DNA from: Flavobacteriaceae bacterium
Lineage (GTDB): Bacteria > Bacteroidota > Bacteroidia > Flavobacteriales > Flavobacteriaceae
Direction: 5' to 3'
DNA: 10,699 nt
Assembly (NCBI GenBank): GCA_016649785.1
Contig: JAENXB010000085.1
Location: 1-10,699, forward strand
The position numbers were made by a program, and so were the translations under genes. A model generated the notes under the pieces. That model saw only the letters and a list, made by a program, of their open reading frames with translations. It made no database searches and was not told where the DNA came from. Below, piece after piece: positions 1 through 7,703 of the stretch (position 1 is its first letter; each line of letters starts with the position of its first letter).

Positions 1-1375
1 ACCGGGAACAAAGTCGGTTTCAAAACAGATAAAAGATGTGCTAAAAACCATTACACCTGAAGAATTGGCATTATTTGTTGAGGAAACCAGTAAAAGCGAC
101 CGGAGGTTTCGAAACCTGTTTTTGGCATCATTTGGACATTTAAGCGACAATCAATCTAAAGAATTCTATCAAAAACAAATTCATTCAATCCTCAAAACAG
201 CGGCAGGCAGGGATGGTTTCATAGATTGGTCAGAAATGAAATATGTGGTAAACACTACGGAAGCATTTGTAATCAATGCCGAAAAATATTTTGAGCAGGG
301 AAATTATAAAAATGCGATCTATATAAGCAGTGCATTGCTGGAAGAAATGACAGAAGCATTTCAATATGGTGATGATAGCAATGGGGATTTAGGTTACTTT
401 ATTGATGCCGCAATGGAAATGTTGTATAAAGTCGCAGCAGTGGAACTACCTAAAGAAATAAGGGAGCTATTGTTTAAATATTGCATAGAAACCTTTAAAA
501 AAGGGGAATTCTCCGGTTGGGATTGGCATCTGGGAATGCTCCAAATAGCTGCTGATATTGCAGATGATATTAATGAAGCTGAAATGATAATAAAATGCCT
601 GGATACTGCAAAGGGAGAATATGAGTTGGAACAGGCGCAGTTTTTAAAACTGGATTTGCTGCGGAAATTTAAAGATGAAAAGGAAGTTGAAAAATTTATA
701 GCACAACATATTTCAAATGCATCCATCAGAAGGGCTGAAATTGAAAAAGCATTCCAAAACAAAAACTTTGATAAGGCAATTGCCCTTTCAAAAAATGGAA
801 TTGAAATTGATGAAAAAGACAAGCTCGGTTTGGCAAATGAATGGTATGAATGGTTGTTGAAAATTGCCCAAGCCCAAAATGACATTCCTAAAATTATTGA
901 ATACGCCAGATTTCGTTTATTTCACGACTTTAGAGGTACTCAGGATTACTATCAAATACTAAAAAATACCGTGGATAAAAAAGAGTGGAATGCTTTTCTG
1001 GAAGGTATAATTAATGAAATAACCCCAAAGTCATATTGGAAATATACCGAATTGGCACGAAAAATTTATATCAATGAAGAATGGTGGGATAGGTTGTTCC
1101 TGCTATTAAAAGAAAATGTTTCCCTTCAGAATATCGAGGAAAACGAAAAATATTTGTCTAAAAACTACACCCCGGAATTACTTGAACTGTATAGCGAAAG
1201 AATAACAAATTATGTGGGAAAGTACATGGGCAGAGACCATTACCAAACCGCTTGCCGGTATTTGCGCAGAATGAAAAAATTGGGGGCTACCGGGGAGGTG
1301 GATTTATTGATTGCTACTTTTAGAAAAGAATATCCCAAACGGAAAGCATTATTGGATGAATTAAACCGGGTGTGA
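1..1375 (+). CDS. C-terminal part of a probable SWIM zinc-finger family protein (5' truncated by window edge)
   Basis: The reading frame is open from the first base of the window; the GTG at 38 is an internal valine codon and probably not the start. Residues before it read PGTKSVSKQIKD and continue into VLKTITPEEL without a break. About 458 residues are visible, almost all predicted helix, rich in Glu, Lys, Trp and Tyr. They include TPR-like helical hairpins (for example around FDKAIALSKNGIEI and the following EWYEWLLKIAQ) and a conserved-looking C-terminal block with HYQTACRYLRRMKKLG. From memory this matches the long helical region that follows the CxCx(n)CxH SWIM zinc finger in Bacteroidota SWIM-family proteins; the zinc finger itself would lie left of the window and is not seen. 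SWIM proteins are thought to bind DNA or protein, but this family has no established function. The gene stops with TGA eight bases before the hairpin at 1383-1427 and converges on asnS. The family call is from pattern recognition, moderate confidence. Confidence 0.62.
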   Translation, partial: PGTKSVSKQIKDVLKTITPEELALFVEETSKSDRRFRNLFLASFGHLSDNQSKEFYQKQIHSILKTAAGRDGFIDWSEMKYVVNTTEAFVINAEKYFEQGNYKNAIYISSALLEEMTEAFQYGDDSNGDLGYFIDAAMEMLYKVAAVELPKEIRELLFKYCIETFKKGEFSGWDWHLGMLQIAADIADDINEAEMIIKCLDTAKGEYELEQAQFLKLDLLRKFKDEKEVEKFIAQHISNASIRRAEIEKAFQNKNFDKAIALSKNGIEIDEKDKLGLANEWYEWLLKIAQAQNDIPKIIEYARFRLFHDFRGTQDYYQILKNTVDKKEWNAFLEGIINEITPKSYWKYTELARKIYINEEWWDRLFLLLKENVSLQNIEENEKYLSKNYTPELLELYSERITNYVGKYMGRDHYQTACRYLRRMKKLGATGEVDLLIATFRKEYPKRKALLDELNRV

Positions 1376-1382
1376 AAGCGAT

Positions 1383-1427
1383 AGCCCACCCTGCCAGGGT
1401 CTTTTTTACACCCTGGCAGGGTGGGCT
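1383..1427. terminator. Perfect 18-bp hairpin between convergent genes, probable terminator
   Basis: The left arm agcccaccctgccagggt (1383-1400) and the right arm accctggcagggtgggct (1410-1427) are exact reverse complements around a 9-base T-rich loop (cttttttac). On the plus strand the stem is followed by a U-rich stretch (ttattgcttattttt), so it fits a Rho-independent terminator for the upstream SWIM-family gene. For asnS transcripts the stem comes about 16 bases after the stop codon, but no T-run follows, so termination in that direction is less certain. The arms are unusually GC-rich for this AT-rich neighbourhood, and each contains a 13-base near-palindrome, which raises the possibility of a dispersed REP-like repeat. 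Confidence 0.75.
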
Positions 1428-1443
1428 TATTGCTTATTTTTCC

Positions 1444-2886
1444 TTAAAACTCCGCATTCTGCGGCGTTCTTGGAAATGGAATTACATCCCTGATATTGGT
1501 CATTCCGGTAACAAATTGCACCAGGCGTTCAAAGCCCAATCCAAAGCCGCTGTGCACACAGGTCCCGAATCTACGGGTGTCCAGATACCACCAAAGTTCA
1601 TTCTCGTCTATGTCCAGCGCTTTCATTTTTTCTTTTAAGACCTCCAGACGTTCTTCACGTTGAGATCCTCCTACTATTTCCCCAATTCCGGGGAATAGGA
1701 TGTCCATTGCGCGAACGGTCTTGCCATCTTCATTCAGGCGCATATAGAAAGCCTTGATATTTGCCGGATAATCAAACAGGATTACCGGGCATTTAAAATG
1801 TTTTTCAACTAAAAAGCGTTCGTGCTCGCTTTGCAAATCGACTCCCCAGGCATCAATGGGATATTGGAATTTCTTCTTTTTGTTGGGTTTTGAATTTTTT
1901 AATATGTCAATAGCTTCGGTATAGCTCACGCGTTTAAAATTGTTATCGGTGACAAACTTGAGTTTATTGAGCAAACTAAGTTCTCCACGCTCGCTCTGAG
2001 GTTTTGATTTTTCTTCTTCTTCCAGTCGGTTGTCAAGAAATGCCAAATCGTCTTTACAATGTTCTAAAACGTATTTCACCACGTATTTTATGAAATCTTC
2101 TGCCAGGTCCATATTTCCGTCAAGATCACAAAAAGCCACTTCTGGTTCGATCATCCAGAATTCGGCCAAATGGCGGGAAGTATTTGAATTTTCTGCCCTA
2201 AATGTTGGCCCAAAGGTATAAACCTGTCCTAAAGCAAGTGCGTAGGTTTCGGCTTCCAACTGGCCGGAAACGGTTAAGTTGGTCTCTTTTCCGAAGAAAT
2301 CTTTTTTATAATCTATTTCCCCGGCTTCATTTTTTGGCGGATTTTTAAGGTCGAAGGCGGTCACTTTAAACATTTCCCCGGCACCTTCGGCATCGCTTCC
2401 GGTAATTATGGGAGTGTTCACGTAATGGAAATTGTTTTGCTGAAAATAACTGTGCACCGCAAAAGAAAGTTTGCTGCGCACCCGCATCACGGCTCCAAAA
2501 GTGTTGGTCCTGATCCTTAAATGTGCCTGTTCCCGCAATTTTTCCAGGCTGTGGCGTTTTGGAGATAAAATGGTCAATTTCACTTCTTCGGGATTGGCGT
2601 CACCCAAAATTTTAATCGATTTCACTTCAACTTCCACACTTTGCTGGCTGCCTAAACTTTCTTTCAGAATTCCTTTCACGTGAATGGCGGCTCCCACGGT
2701 AATTCGTTTTAAAATTTCCTCTTTGGTATTCTCAAAATCTATAACGCATTGTATGTTATTGATGGTAGAACCATCATTTAATGCTATAAAACGATTGCTT
2801 CTAAACGAGCGAACCCAGCCTTTAGCTTCAACTTCCTGTAAATATTGATCGCTGTTCAACAGTTCAGCAATTTTTAATTTTATCAT
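1444..2886 (-). CDS. asnS: Asparaginyl-tRNA synthetase
   Basis: This cytosolic enzyme charges tRNA-Asn with asparagine using ATP. The 480-residue protein has an N-terminal OB-fold anticodon-binding domain (about residues 15-95, including VEAKGWVRSFRSNRFIALND) and a class IIb catalytic domain. Motif 2 is FRAENSNTSRHLAEFWMIEPE without its last residue (229-248), and motif 3 is the GFGLGFERL segment (447-455) just before TNIRDVIPFPRTPQNAEF. The Asn-type ending and overall length (E. coli AsnS has 466 residues) separate it from AspRS and LysRS. I chose the ATG at 2886. The frame can be extended to a TTG at 2913, but that codon lies inside a strong -7 promoter box (2911-2918), so it would not be in the transcript. 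It is the last gene of the pyrH-frr-DUF5686-RND-asnS series, 82 bases behind the RND gene, and converges on the SWIM-family gene. Confidence 0.97.
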   Translation of the reverse strand: MIKLKIAELLNSDQYLQEVEAKGWVRSFRSNRFIALNDGSTINNIQCVIDFENTKEEILKRITVGAAIHVKGILKESLGSQQSVEVEVKSIKILGDANPEEVKLTILSPKRHSLEKLREQAHLRIRTNTFGAVMRVRSKLSFAVHSYFQQNNFHYVNTPIITGSDAEGAGEMFKVTAFDLKNPPKNEAGEIDYKKDFFGKETNLTVSGQLEAETYALALGQVYTFGPTFRAENSNTSRHLAEFWMIEPEVAFCDLDGNMDLAEDFIKYVVKYVLEHCKDDLAFLDNRLEEEEKSKPQSERGELSLLNKLKFVTDNNFKRVSYTEAIDILKNSKPNKKKKFQYPIDAWGVDLQSEHERFLVEKHFKCPVILFDYPANIKAFYMRLNEDGKTVRAMDILFPGIGEIVGGSQREERLEVLKEKMKALDIDENELWWYLDTRRFGTCVHSGFGLGFERLVQFVTGMTNIRDVIPFPRTPQNAEF

Positions 2887-2910
2887 TTTAATTGGATTTT
2901 TTTGAGAAAT

Positions 2911-2941
2911 CAAAGATAAATCTTCCTCACTAGCTAAGCAA
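2911..2941 (-). promoter_or_regulatory. Bacteroidota-type promoter of asnS
   Basis: On the minus strand TATCTTTG (2911-2918) is an exact match to the Bacteroidota -7 consensus TAnnTTTG. A TTG -33 element sits at 2939-2941 with a 20-base spacer, inside the 17-23 range known for flavobacterial promoters. Transcription would begin around 2903-2906, leaving a leader of about 20 bases before the ATG at 2886. This indicates that asnS can be expressed independently of the genes before it. Confidence 0.6.
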
Positions 2942-2968
2942 GGGCCTATTTTTGATTTTTAATTGATT

Positions 2969-5368
2969 TTATTTTTCGTTTAAAAGTTCGTCTTCTTCAT
3001 CCGTAATTATTTGTATTGCCGGTTCTTTCAGGGTTTCTTTATTGGCGATATTTCTTTCCAACGAAAGTAATAAGGAGGGCAACAACAATAGATTTGCCAA
3101 CATAGCGAAAAGCAAAGTAGCCGAAATCAAACCTCCCAATGCCACGGTACCTCCAAAACTGCTGATCATAAACACCGAAAATCCGAAGAACAAAACAATG
3201 GAAGTATAAAACATGCTCACTCCGGTTTCCCTTAAAGCGGCGTACACCGAACGTTTTATTTTCCAGTCATTGGCTTTTAACTCCTGCCGGTATTTTGCCA
3301 GAAAGTGAATGGTGTCATCTACTGAAATCCCAAAGGCAATGCTAAATACCAGTATGGTTGATGGTTTTATGGGAATTCCAAGAAAACCCATCATTCCCGC
3401 CGTGACCAATAATGGAAGTAAATTTGGAATAAGTGACACTAAGATCATCCTGAAGGAGCGGAACATCCAGGCCATGAGCAGCGCAATTAAAACAATTGCC
3501 AGGGAGAGGGAAAGTATTAAATTATTTACCAGATAAGAGGTTCCTTTCTGAAAAATAAGGGCTTTCCCTGTCATAGTAACTTCAAAACGTTCTTTGGGGA
3601 ATATTTTATCTATTTGCGGCCATAAATTGTCTTCGATGCGTTTCATTTCATCGGTTCCTATGTCTTTCATAAAAGTGGTCATCCTTGCATATCTTTCGGT
3701 AGAATCTATATACGCATTCAGCAAATTTCCTTCAGAAGAAATCCCTTTTAAATAGGAGGCGATAAAATTTTGCTCCTGTGAAGTTGGCAACTGATAATAT
3801 TTAGGATTTCCGTTGTAATATGCCTGTTTGGAATATTTGGCCAATCTAACCACCGAAAGCGGTGAGGAAAGCTCAGGTACTTCTGAAATTGCCGTTTCAA
3901 GAGCTTCCATCCTTTTTAGGTTCGACAGTTTTAAAGCTCCTTTGGGTTGCTTTGTATCTATTACGATTTCCAATGGTAAAACCCCGTTGAATTCTTTTTC
4001 AAAGAACCGGATGTCCTTAAAGAAATCGGCTTGCTGAGGCATATCTTCCAATAAACTCCCCGAAATTTTGATGCTATAGATCCCGATAATGCTGGCGACC
4101 AGTAAAATTATAGCAGCGATATAGATTGTGATCCTGTGATTCTTCACCATTTTTACAGTCCAATCCACAAAAGTCCCGATCCAGCGCTTATTCAGGTGTT
4201 TTAAATGCTTGTCCTTAGGCGGTGGCATATAGCTGTAGATGATGGGAATTATCACCAGGCTTAACATAAAGAGTGCAAGAATATTTATAGAAGCTACGAT
4301 CCCAAATTCTTTTAACAGCGTGCTGTCTGTTAAGATAAAAGCTGCAAATCCTGATGCTGTGGTTACATTGGTGAGTAAAGTGGCATTCCCCACTTTTGAG
4401 ATTACCCTCTGTAAAGACTTTGCCTGGTTTCCGTGGATCTTGATTTCCTGTTGATATTTATTGATTAGGAATATGCAGTTGGGGATCCCAATAACAATTA
4501 TTAGGGGCGGAATTAATGCCGTGAGCACCGTTATTTCATAATGCAAAAGCCCTATAATCCCAAAAGCCCACATTACTCCAATTAAAACCGTGATCATGGA
4601 AATAAGAGTAGCCCTGAAGGAGCGGAAGAAAAAGAAAAAGATCAGGGAGGTTACCAAAAGCGCGGCTATAATAAAAAGGCCTATTTCGTCGATGATATTT
4701 TGGGCATTAAGGGTCCGAATATAGGGCATTCCCGAAACGTATACCTCCAGGTTATAATCCTTTTCAAATTGTTCTATAAGCGGCCGCAATTTTTCCAGAA
4801 CAAAAACCTTGCGCTCTTCAGAATTTACGATCCCTTCATTGAGGTATAGCGCTGTTTGAACTGTATTGGAAGTACCGCTAACTACCAGGTTTTCATAAAA
4901 AGGCAGTTGGTTAAAAAGTTCGTCCCTATAATTGGCAACTGCTGTGCTATCCCATTTCACCTGTGTTTTCAGGGGGATCATTTCAAATCGGCTGGGATTT
5001 TCAAATTTTTGCAGTTTTTTGAGGTTTCCCACCCCAATAATCTGGTCTACCTCCTTATAAGCCTTTAAGGTTTCTGTCAACTTGTTCCAGGCTGTAAATT
5101 TTTCGGGGGTGAAAAGTGTGGGATCTTTTACCGCCAGTACGATCAGGTTGCCTTCTTCCCCGAATTTGTCCAAAAAGTCGTTATATTCCAGATTTATTTC
5201 ATCATCATCCGGCAATAAATTGGCTTCGGTATAGGAGAATTGCATGTTTTGCCATTGCGTGGCAAAAAAGATGGTGATACCTATAACAATTGCTATTATA
5301 GTGATTCGGTTTCGAAGAATTACACGGGCGATGGAATTCCAAAATCCAAAGCTGAATATTTTTGACAT
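2969..5368 (-). CDS. MMPL/RND superfamily inner-membrane transporter
   Basis: A 799-residue protein with duplicated RND architecture. TM1 is near 21-37, a periplasmic loop spans about 40-225, and a five- or six-helix bundle follows (about 228-380). The second half repeats this with a TM near 411-434, a second loop to about 610, and helices to about 770. The length and lack of the large AcrB-type docking loops place it in the MMPL/HpnN-like class, which moves lipids or other hydrophobic molecules, driven by the proton gradient in characterised relatives. The second bundle keeps the expected acidic TM4 motif GISVDDTIHFL (680-690). The equivalent place in the first bundle reads GIPNCIFLINKY (294-305), without an acidic residue. 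The substrate is unknown. No periplasmic adaptor gene is present; the neighbour behind it in the direction of transcription is asnS and the one ahead is a DUF5686 outer-membrane protein. The ATG at 5368 fits the short N-terminal tail before TM1. Confidence 0.88.
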   Translation of the reverse strand: MSKIFSFGFWNSIARVILRNRITIIAIVIGITIFFATQWQNMQFSYTEANLLPDDDEINLEYNDFLDKFGEEGNLIVLAVKDPTLFTPEKFTAWNKLTETLKAYKEVDQIIGVGNLKKLQKFENPSRFEMIPLKTQVKWDSTAVANYRDELFNQLPFYENLVVSGTSNTVQTALYLNEGIVNSEERKVFVLEKLRPLIEQFEKDYNLEVYVSGMPYIRTLNAQNIIDEIGLFIIAALLVTSLIFFFFFRSFRATLISMITVLIGVMWAFGIIGLLHYEITVLTALIPPLIIVIGIPNCIFLINKYQQEIKIHGNQAKSLQRVISKVGNATLLTNVTTASGFAAFILTDSTLLKEFGIVASINILALFMLSLVIIPIIYSYMPPPKDKHLKHLNKRWIGTFVDWTVKMVKNHRITIYIAAIILLVASIIGIYSIKISGSLLEDMPQQADFFKDIRFFEKEFNGVLPLEIVIDTKQPKGALKLSNLKRMEALETAISEVPELSSPLSVVRLAKYSKQAYYNGNPKYYQLPTSQEQNFIASYLKGISSEGNLLNAYIDSTERYARMTTFMKDIGTDEMKRIEDNLWPQIDKIFPKERFEVTMTGKALIFQKGTSYLVNNLILSLSLAIVLIALLMAWMFRSFRMILVSLIPNLLPLLVTAGMMGFLGIPIKPSTILVFSIAFGISVDDTIHFLAKYRQELKANDWKIKRSVYAALRETGVSMFYTSIVLFFGFSVFMISSFGGTVALGGLISATLLFAMLANLLLLPSLLLSLERNIANKETLKEPAIQIITDEEDELLNEK

Positions 5369-5388
5369 GGCTGATTTTTAAACGACTG

Positions 5389-5396
5389 CAAAGGTA
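5389..5396 (-). promoter_or_regulatory. Probable -7 box of the RND transporter gene
   Basis: The minus strand reads TACCTTTG here, an exact TAnnTTTG match about 20 bases upstream of the RND start codon. No clean TTG lies at the -33 position; the nearest candidate is TTA with a 16-base spacer. The site sits in the 76-base gap behind the DUF5686 gene, so it would allow separate expression of the RND gene and asnS. Confidence 0.4.
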
Positions 5397-5444
5397 TAAA
5401 AAGCCTTGGGGTTAATTGATCTTAAGAGAATTAATCTGTTTAAA

Positions 5445-7628
5445 TTAGATTTTCATATTAAAGGTGAATTTAAAAGAAAAATTTTCCTCAAATGTTGGCA
5501 AATGATAAGCTCCATAACGGTAGGCAAAACTTAACCCAAAACCAAAGAGGATTTTGTTAATTTCGAATCCAGATTCGGAATATCCTTCTTTTAAGGAACT
5601 GAATGCTATGTTTTGATGCTTTTCAACATTACTTATATCACCTATGGCATGCCTTGTGATTAGCACAAGTTCAGGTTGAACTCTCTCTGAAATTACAAAA
5701 GGTTTCAAATGATGCTTAATTTGGATACTGGCGAGTTTATCTGAAAAAAACTCATTAAAAAACATCGTTTCAAAACTTCGAATCCCGGCAACCGAAAATC
5801 TCTGCCCAATGGTTTCTTTATTTGGACTGTTGGGGTAGGCATGATATAAGTGGGTTAAAGGAATGTCTCCCAAACCTAAATTGCCTTCCAAAACCACTTC
5901 GGTTAAAGATTTGTTGATATATTCCTGTTCGTGAACCAGTTTCAAATCCAATTTGGTATAGTTAAAATACCCGTCAAAAACTCCCTTAAAACTTTGGGTT
6001 ATTTGCGCGGATATTTTAGGAAATCCGGGTTCAAATTCGGAAATAGCATAGGGGGTTTTAATGAATTTGCTAAAAGGAGTCCATAAAACCGAGATTTTTG
6101 CCTCAGATAAGGTGTAGTTGGAAAACAACCCGCCATTATCTCTAAAAGCGTAGGTGCTGGTTTGTTGAATTTCGCTTCTTGAAAGTAGCAATTCCGATTG
6201 AACTTTTGGACTTACCTGATGTTGTAAACTGGTTTGCCAGGAATTATATTTATAAAATTGGGTGATGTTCACTAACCTTGGCTCAAATAAGGAATAGGTC
6301 CTGCTATCGGTTAAATAAAGATTACTGCCCACCTCCTGAATGTCCTTGGTGTAGTTAAACCCTAAAATAGAATTAGTGGATTCTGCGATCAAAAAATTGA
6401 CCCCAATCTTATATTTTGTTTCATGATTCTTAAATCCTCTTGCTACATAGCCGCCTAATTTGAAATATTGAGAAAATTTATAGTTGGTAAAACCTCCAAC
6501 TCCCAGGCGAAAGCCTTCATAATCATTGTATTTGACCAGATATTTCAGGTCGAAGTCAAAAAGGCTTATTCGATAATAACCATTATTGAAATTTGCATTG
6601 CGTTCCAATTGCCCCCGGATATTATTCCTTCTTGCTATACTGTCGGCATAAGCCATGAGATGGTATTCGGTTGAATCAAGAGATTGTTTTCTATATTGTT
6701 CCCAAAAATCTTCGGTCGGGTTATTTACTTTAATTAAGGCTTCAATGTCAATATTTTTTCCTTCTATTTTTGGAATATTTTTTAACCGAATATCGATATA
6801 GGAAGAGGTTTGTGTTAAACTGCTGCTTTTGTTTTCTTCATAATCAACAGTCAATTTTCCCAAAGCGATATTTTTTCCGAACAAATTGATCGGCTCAATG
6901 TTGTTTAACAGGCTTGCCTCTATTTTTGTTTCGGACGGAAACCAAATGGAATCTTCTTCAAAAAACTTGTACAGATGAGTAATCTTCGCGTTGATGTTCA
7001 TGCGATGATGCACAGTAGCTTCCTGCACAGCAAAACTCTTTGTGTTAATATGAAGTTCCCCCTGAAGTTGCGTTGCTTCTGAATTATCTTTCGGTGAAAA
7101 AAAGATCACGTAATAGGGATTTAGGGTATCAGATATCGTTTCTGTTAATTGAAAATTATAGTGCTCTAAACCATCTTCAGAAAGAGGTCCAAAGAATTTT
7201 TTGTTAAAAATGTCATATTCTTTTTCATAAATAGAATTGGTATGGAGGCTTTTTTCAAAAACATCGTAAACAGGTTCATAAAATCCCGGCATATTTGAAG
7301 CTAAAACAGTCTCTTTTTTTGTTTTTTGTTGCGAAACCTGATGCAGGGAAAGCTTTTCAAAGATGTAATTGTTTACTGATGGTTCAATAAAATGGGTAGT
7401 TGTATCTTCCCTTTTAATTACAGTTTTTGAATAGGTCTGATATTGATAGGCAGGTAATGCAATTTCCGGAGAGTTGTTAGGAATATTATCAATTGCATTT
7501 TTGATGATACGAATGGCGGTAGTATCAGAAAGGGATCCGGAAGTGGCGTTTTCATGAAACGGAATTGTTTTTTGACCAAATGCCAAAATCGAAGTAAAAA
7601 GACAGCAAAAAAGGATTTTTATAGGCAT
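5445..7628 (-). CDS. DUF5686-family outer-membrane protein without carboxypeptidase-like plug
   Basis: A 727-residue secreted protein. A type I signal peptide is visible (MPIKILFCCLFTSILAFG, cleavage probably before Gln19). A periplasmic region (about 20-335) follows, with the family-like stretch TAIRIIKNAIDNIP and later FFGPLSEDGLEHYNFQL. The C-terminal half (about 365-727) consists of alternating amphipathic strands typical of an outer-membrane beta-barrel and ends in FSFKFTFNMKI. The pattern NNIRGQLERNANFNNGYYRI before DFDLKYLVKYNDYEGFRLG is what I recognise as DUF5686. Many family members carry an N-terminal CarboxypepD_reg-like domain of about 90 residues; here the signal peptide leads directly into the DUF5686 part. 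I chose the ATG at 7628 because it starts the signal peptide; a TTG six codons upstream (7646) would add MYAQKN and is less likely. The family's function is not established. It lies 75 bases behind frr and 76 bases ahead of the RND gene. Confidence 0.8.
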   Translation of the reverse strand: MPIKILFCCLFTSILAFGQKTIPFHENATSGSLSDTTAIRIIKNAIDNIPNNSPEIALPAYQYQTYSKTVIKREDTTTHFIEPSVNNYIFEKLSLHQVSQQKTKKETVLASNMPGFYEPVYDVFEKSLHTNSIYEKEYDIFNKKFFGPLSEDGLEHYNFQLTETISDTLNPYYVIFFSPKDNSEATQLQGELHINTKSFAVQEATVHHRMNINAKITHLYKFFEEDSIWFPSETKIEASLLNNIEPINLFGKNIALGKLTVDYEENKSSSLTQTSSYIDIRLKNIPKIEGKNIDIEALIKVNNPTEDFWEQYRKQSLDSTEYHLMAYADSIARRNNIRGQLERNANFNNGYYRISLFDFDLKYLVKYNDYEGFRLGVGGFTNYKFSQYFKLGGYVARGFKNHETKYKIGVNFLIAESTNSILGFNYTKDIQEVGSNLYLTDSRTYSLFEPRLVNITQFYKYNSWQTSLQHQVSPKVQSELLLSRSEIQQTSTYAFRDNGGLFSNYTLSEAKISVLWTPFSKFIKTPYAISEFEPGFPKISAQITQSFKGVFDGYFNYTKLDLKLVHEQEYINKSLTEVVLEGNLGLGDIPLTHLYHAYPNSPNKETIGQRFSVAGIRSFETMFFNEFFSDKLASIQIKHHLKPFVISERVQPELVLITRHAIGDISNVEKHQNIAFSSLKEGYSESGFEINKILFGFGLSFAYRYGAYHLPTFEENFSFKFTFNMKI

Positions 7629-7703
7629 ATTCTTTTGTGCATACAATTTAGCATAAAAGTATAATTAAGCAATTTTAGGTTTCCGGTTTAAGGAAAATTT
7701 GAA

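Noticed and set aside
394..885. 163-residue open frame on the minus strand inside the SWIM-family gene
   Set aside because: It is fully antisense to a well-supported gene, has a Ser/Phe/Ile-rich low-quality composition and shows no recognisable motif.
1388..1422. The two 13-base repeats as a minimal CRISPR or an insertion sequence end
   Set aside because: There are only two copies with a 9-base spacer, no transposase nearby, and a simpler reading as a hairpin.
1372..1638. Plus-strand open frame running through the hairpin into asnS
   Set aside because: It crosses the terminator stem and is the antisense shadow of the conserved C-terminus of AsnS.
7629..7703. Promoter or terminator between frr and the DUF5686 gene
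   Set aside because: TACTTTTA (7654-7661) is one base off the -7 consensus with no -33 partner, and tttcc/ggaaa is only a 5-bp stem without a proper T-run; neither is strong enough to list.
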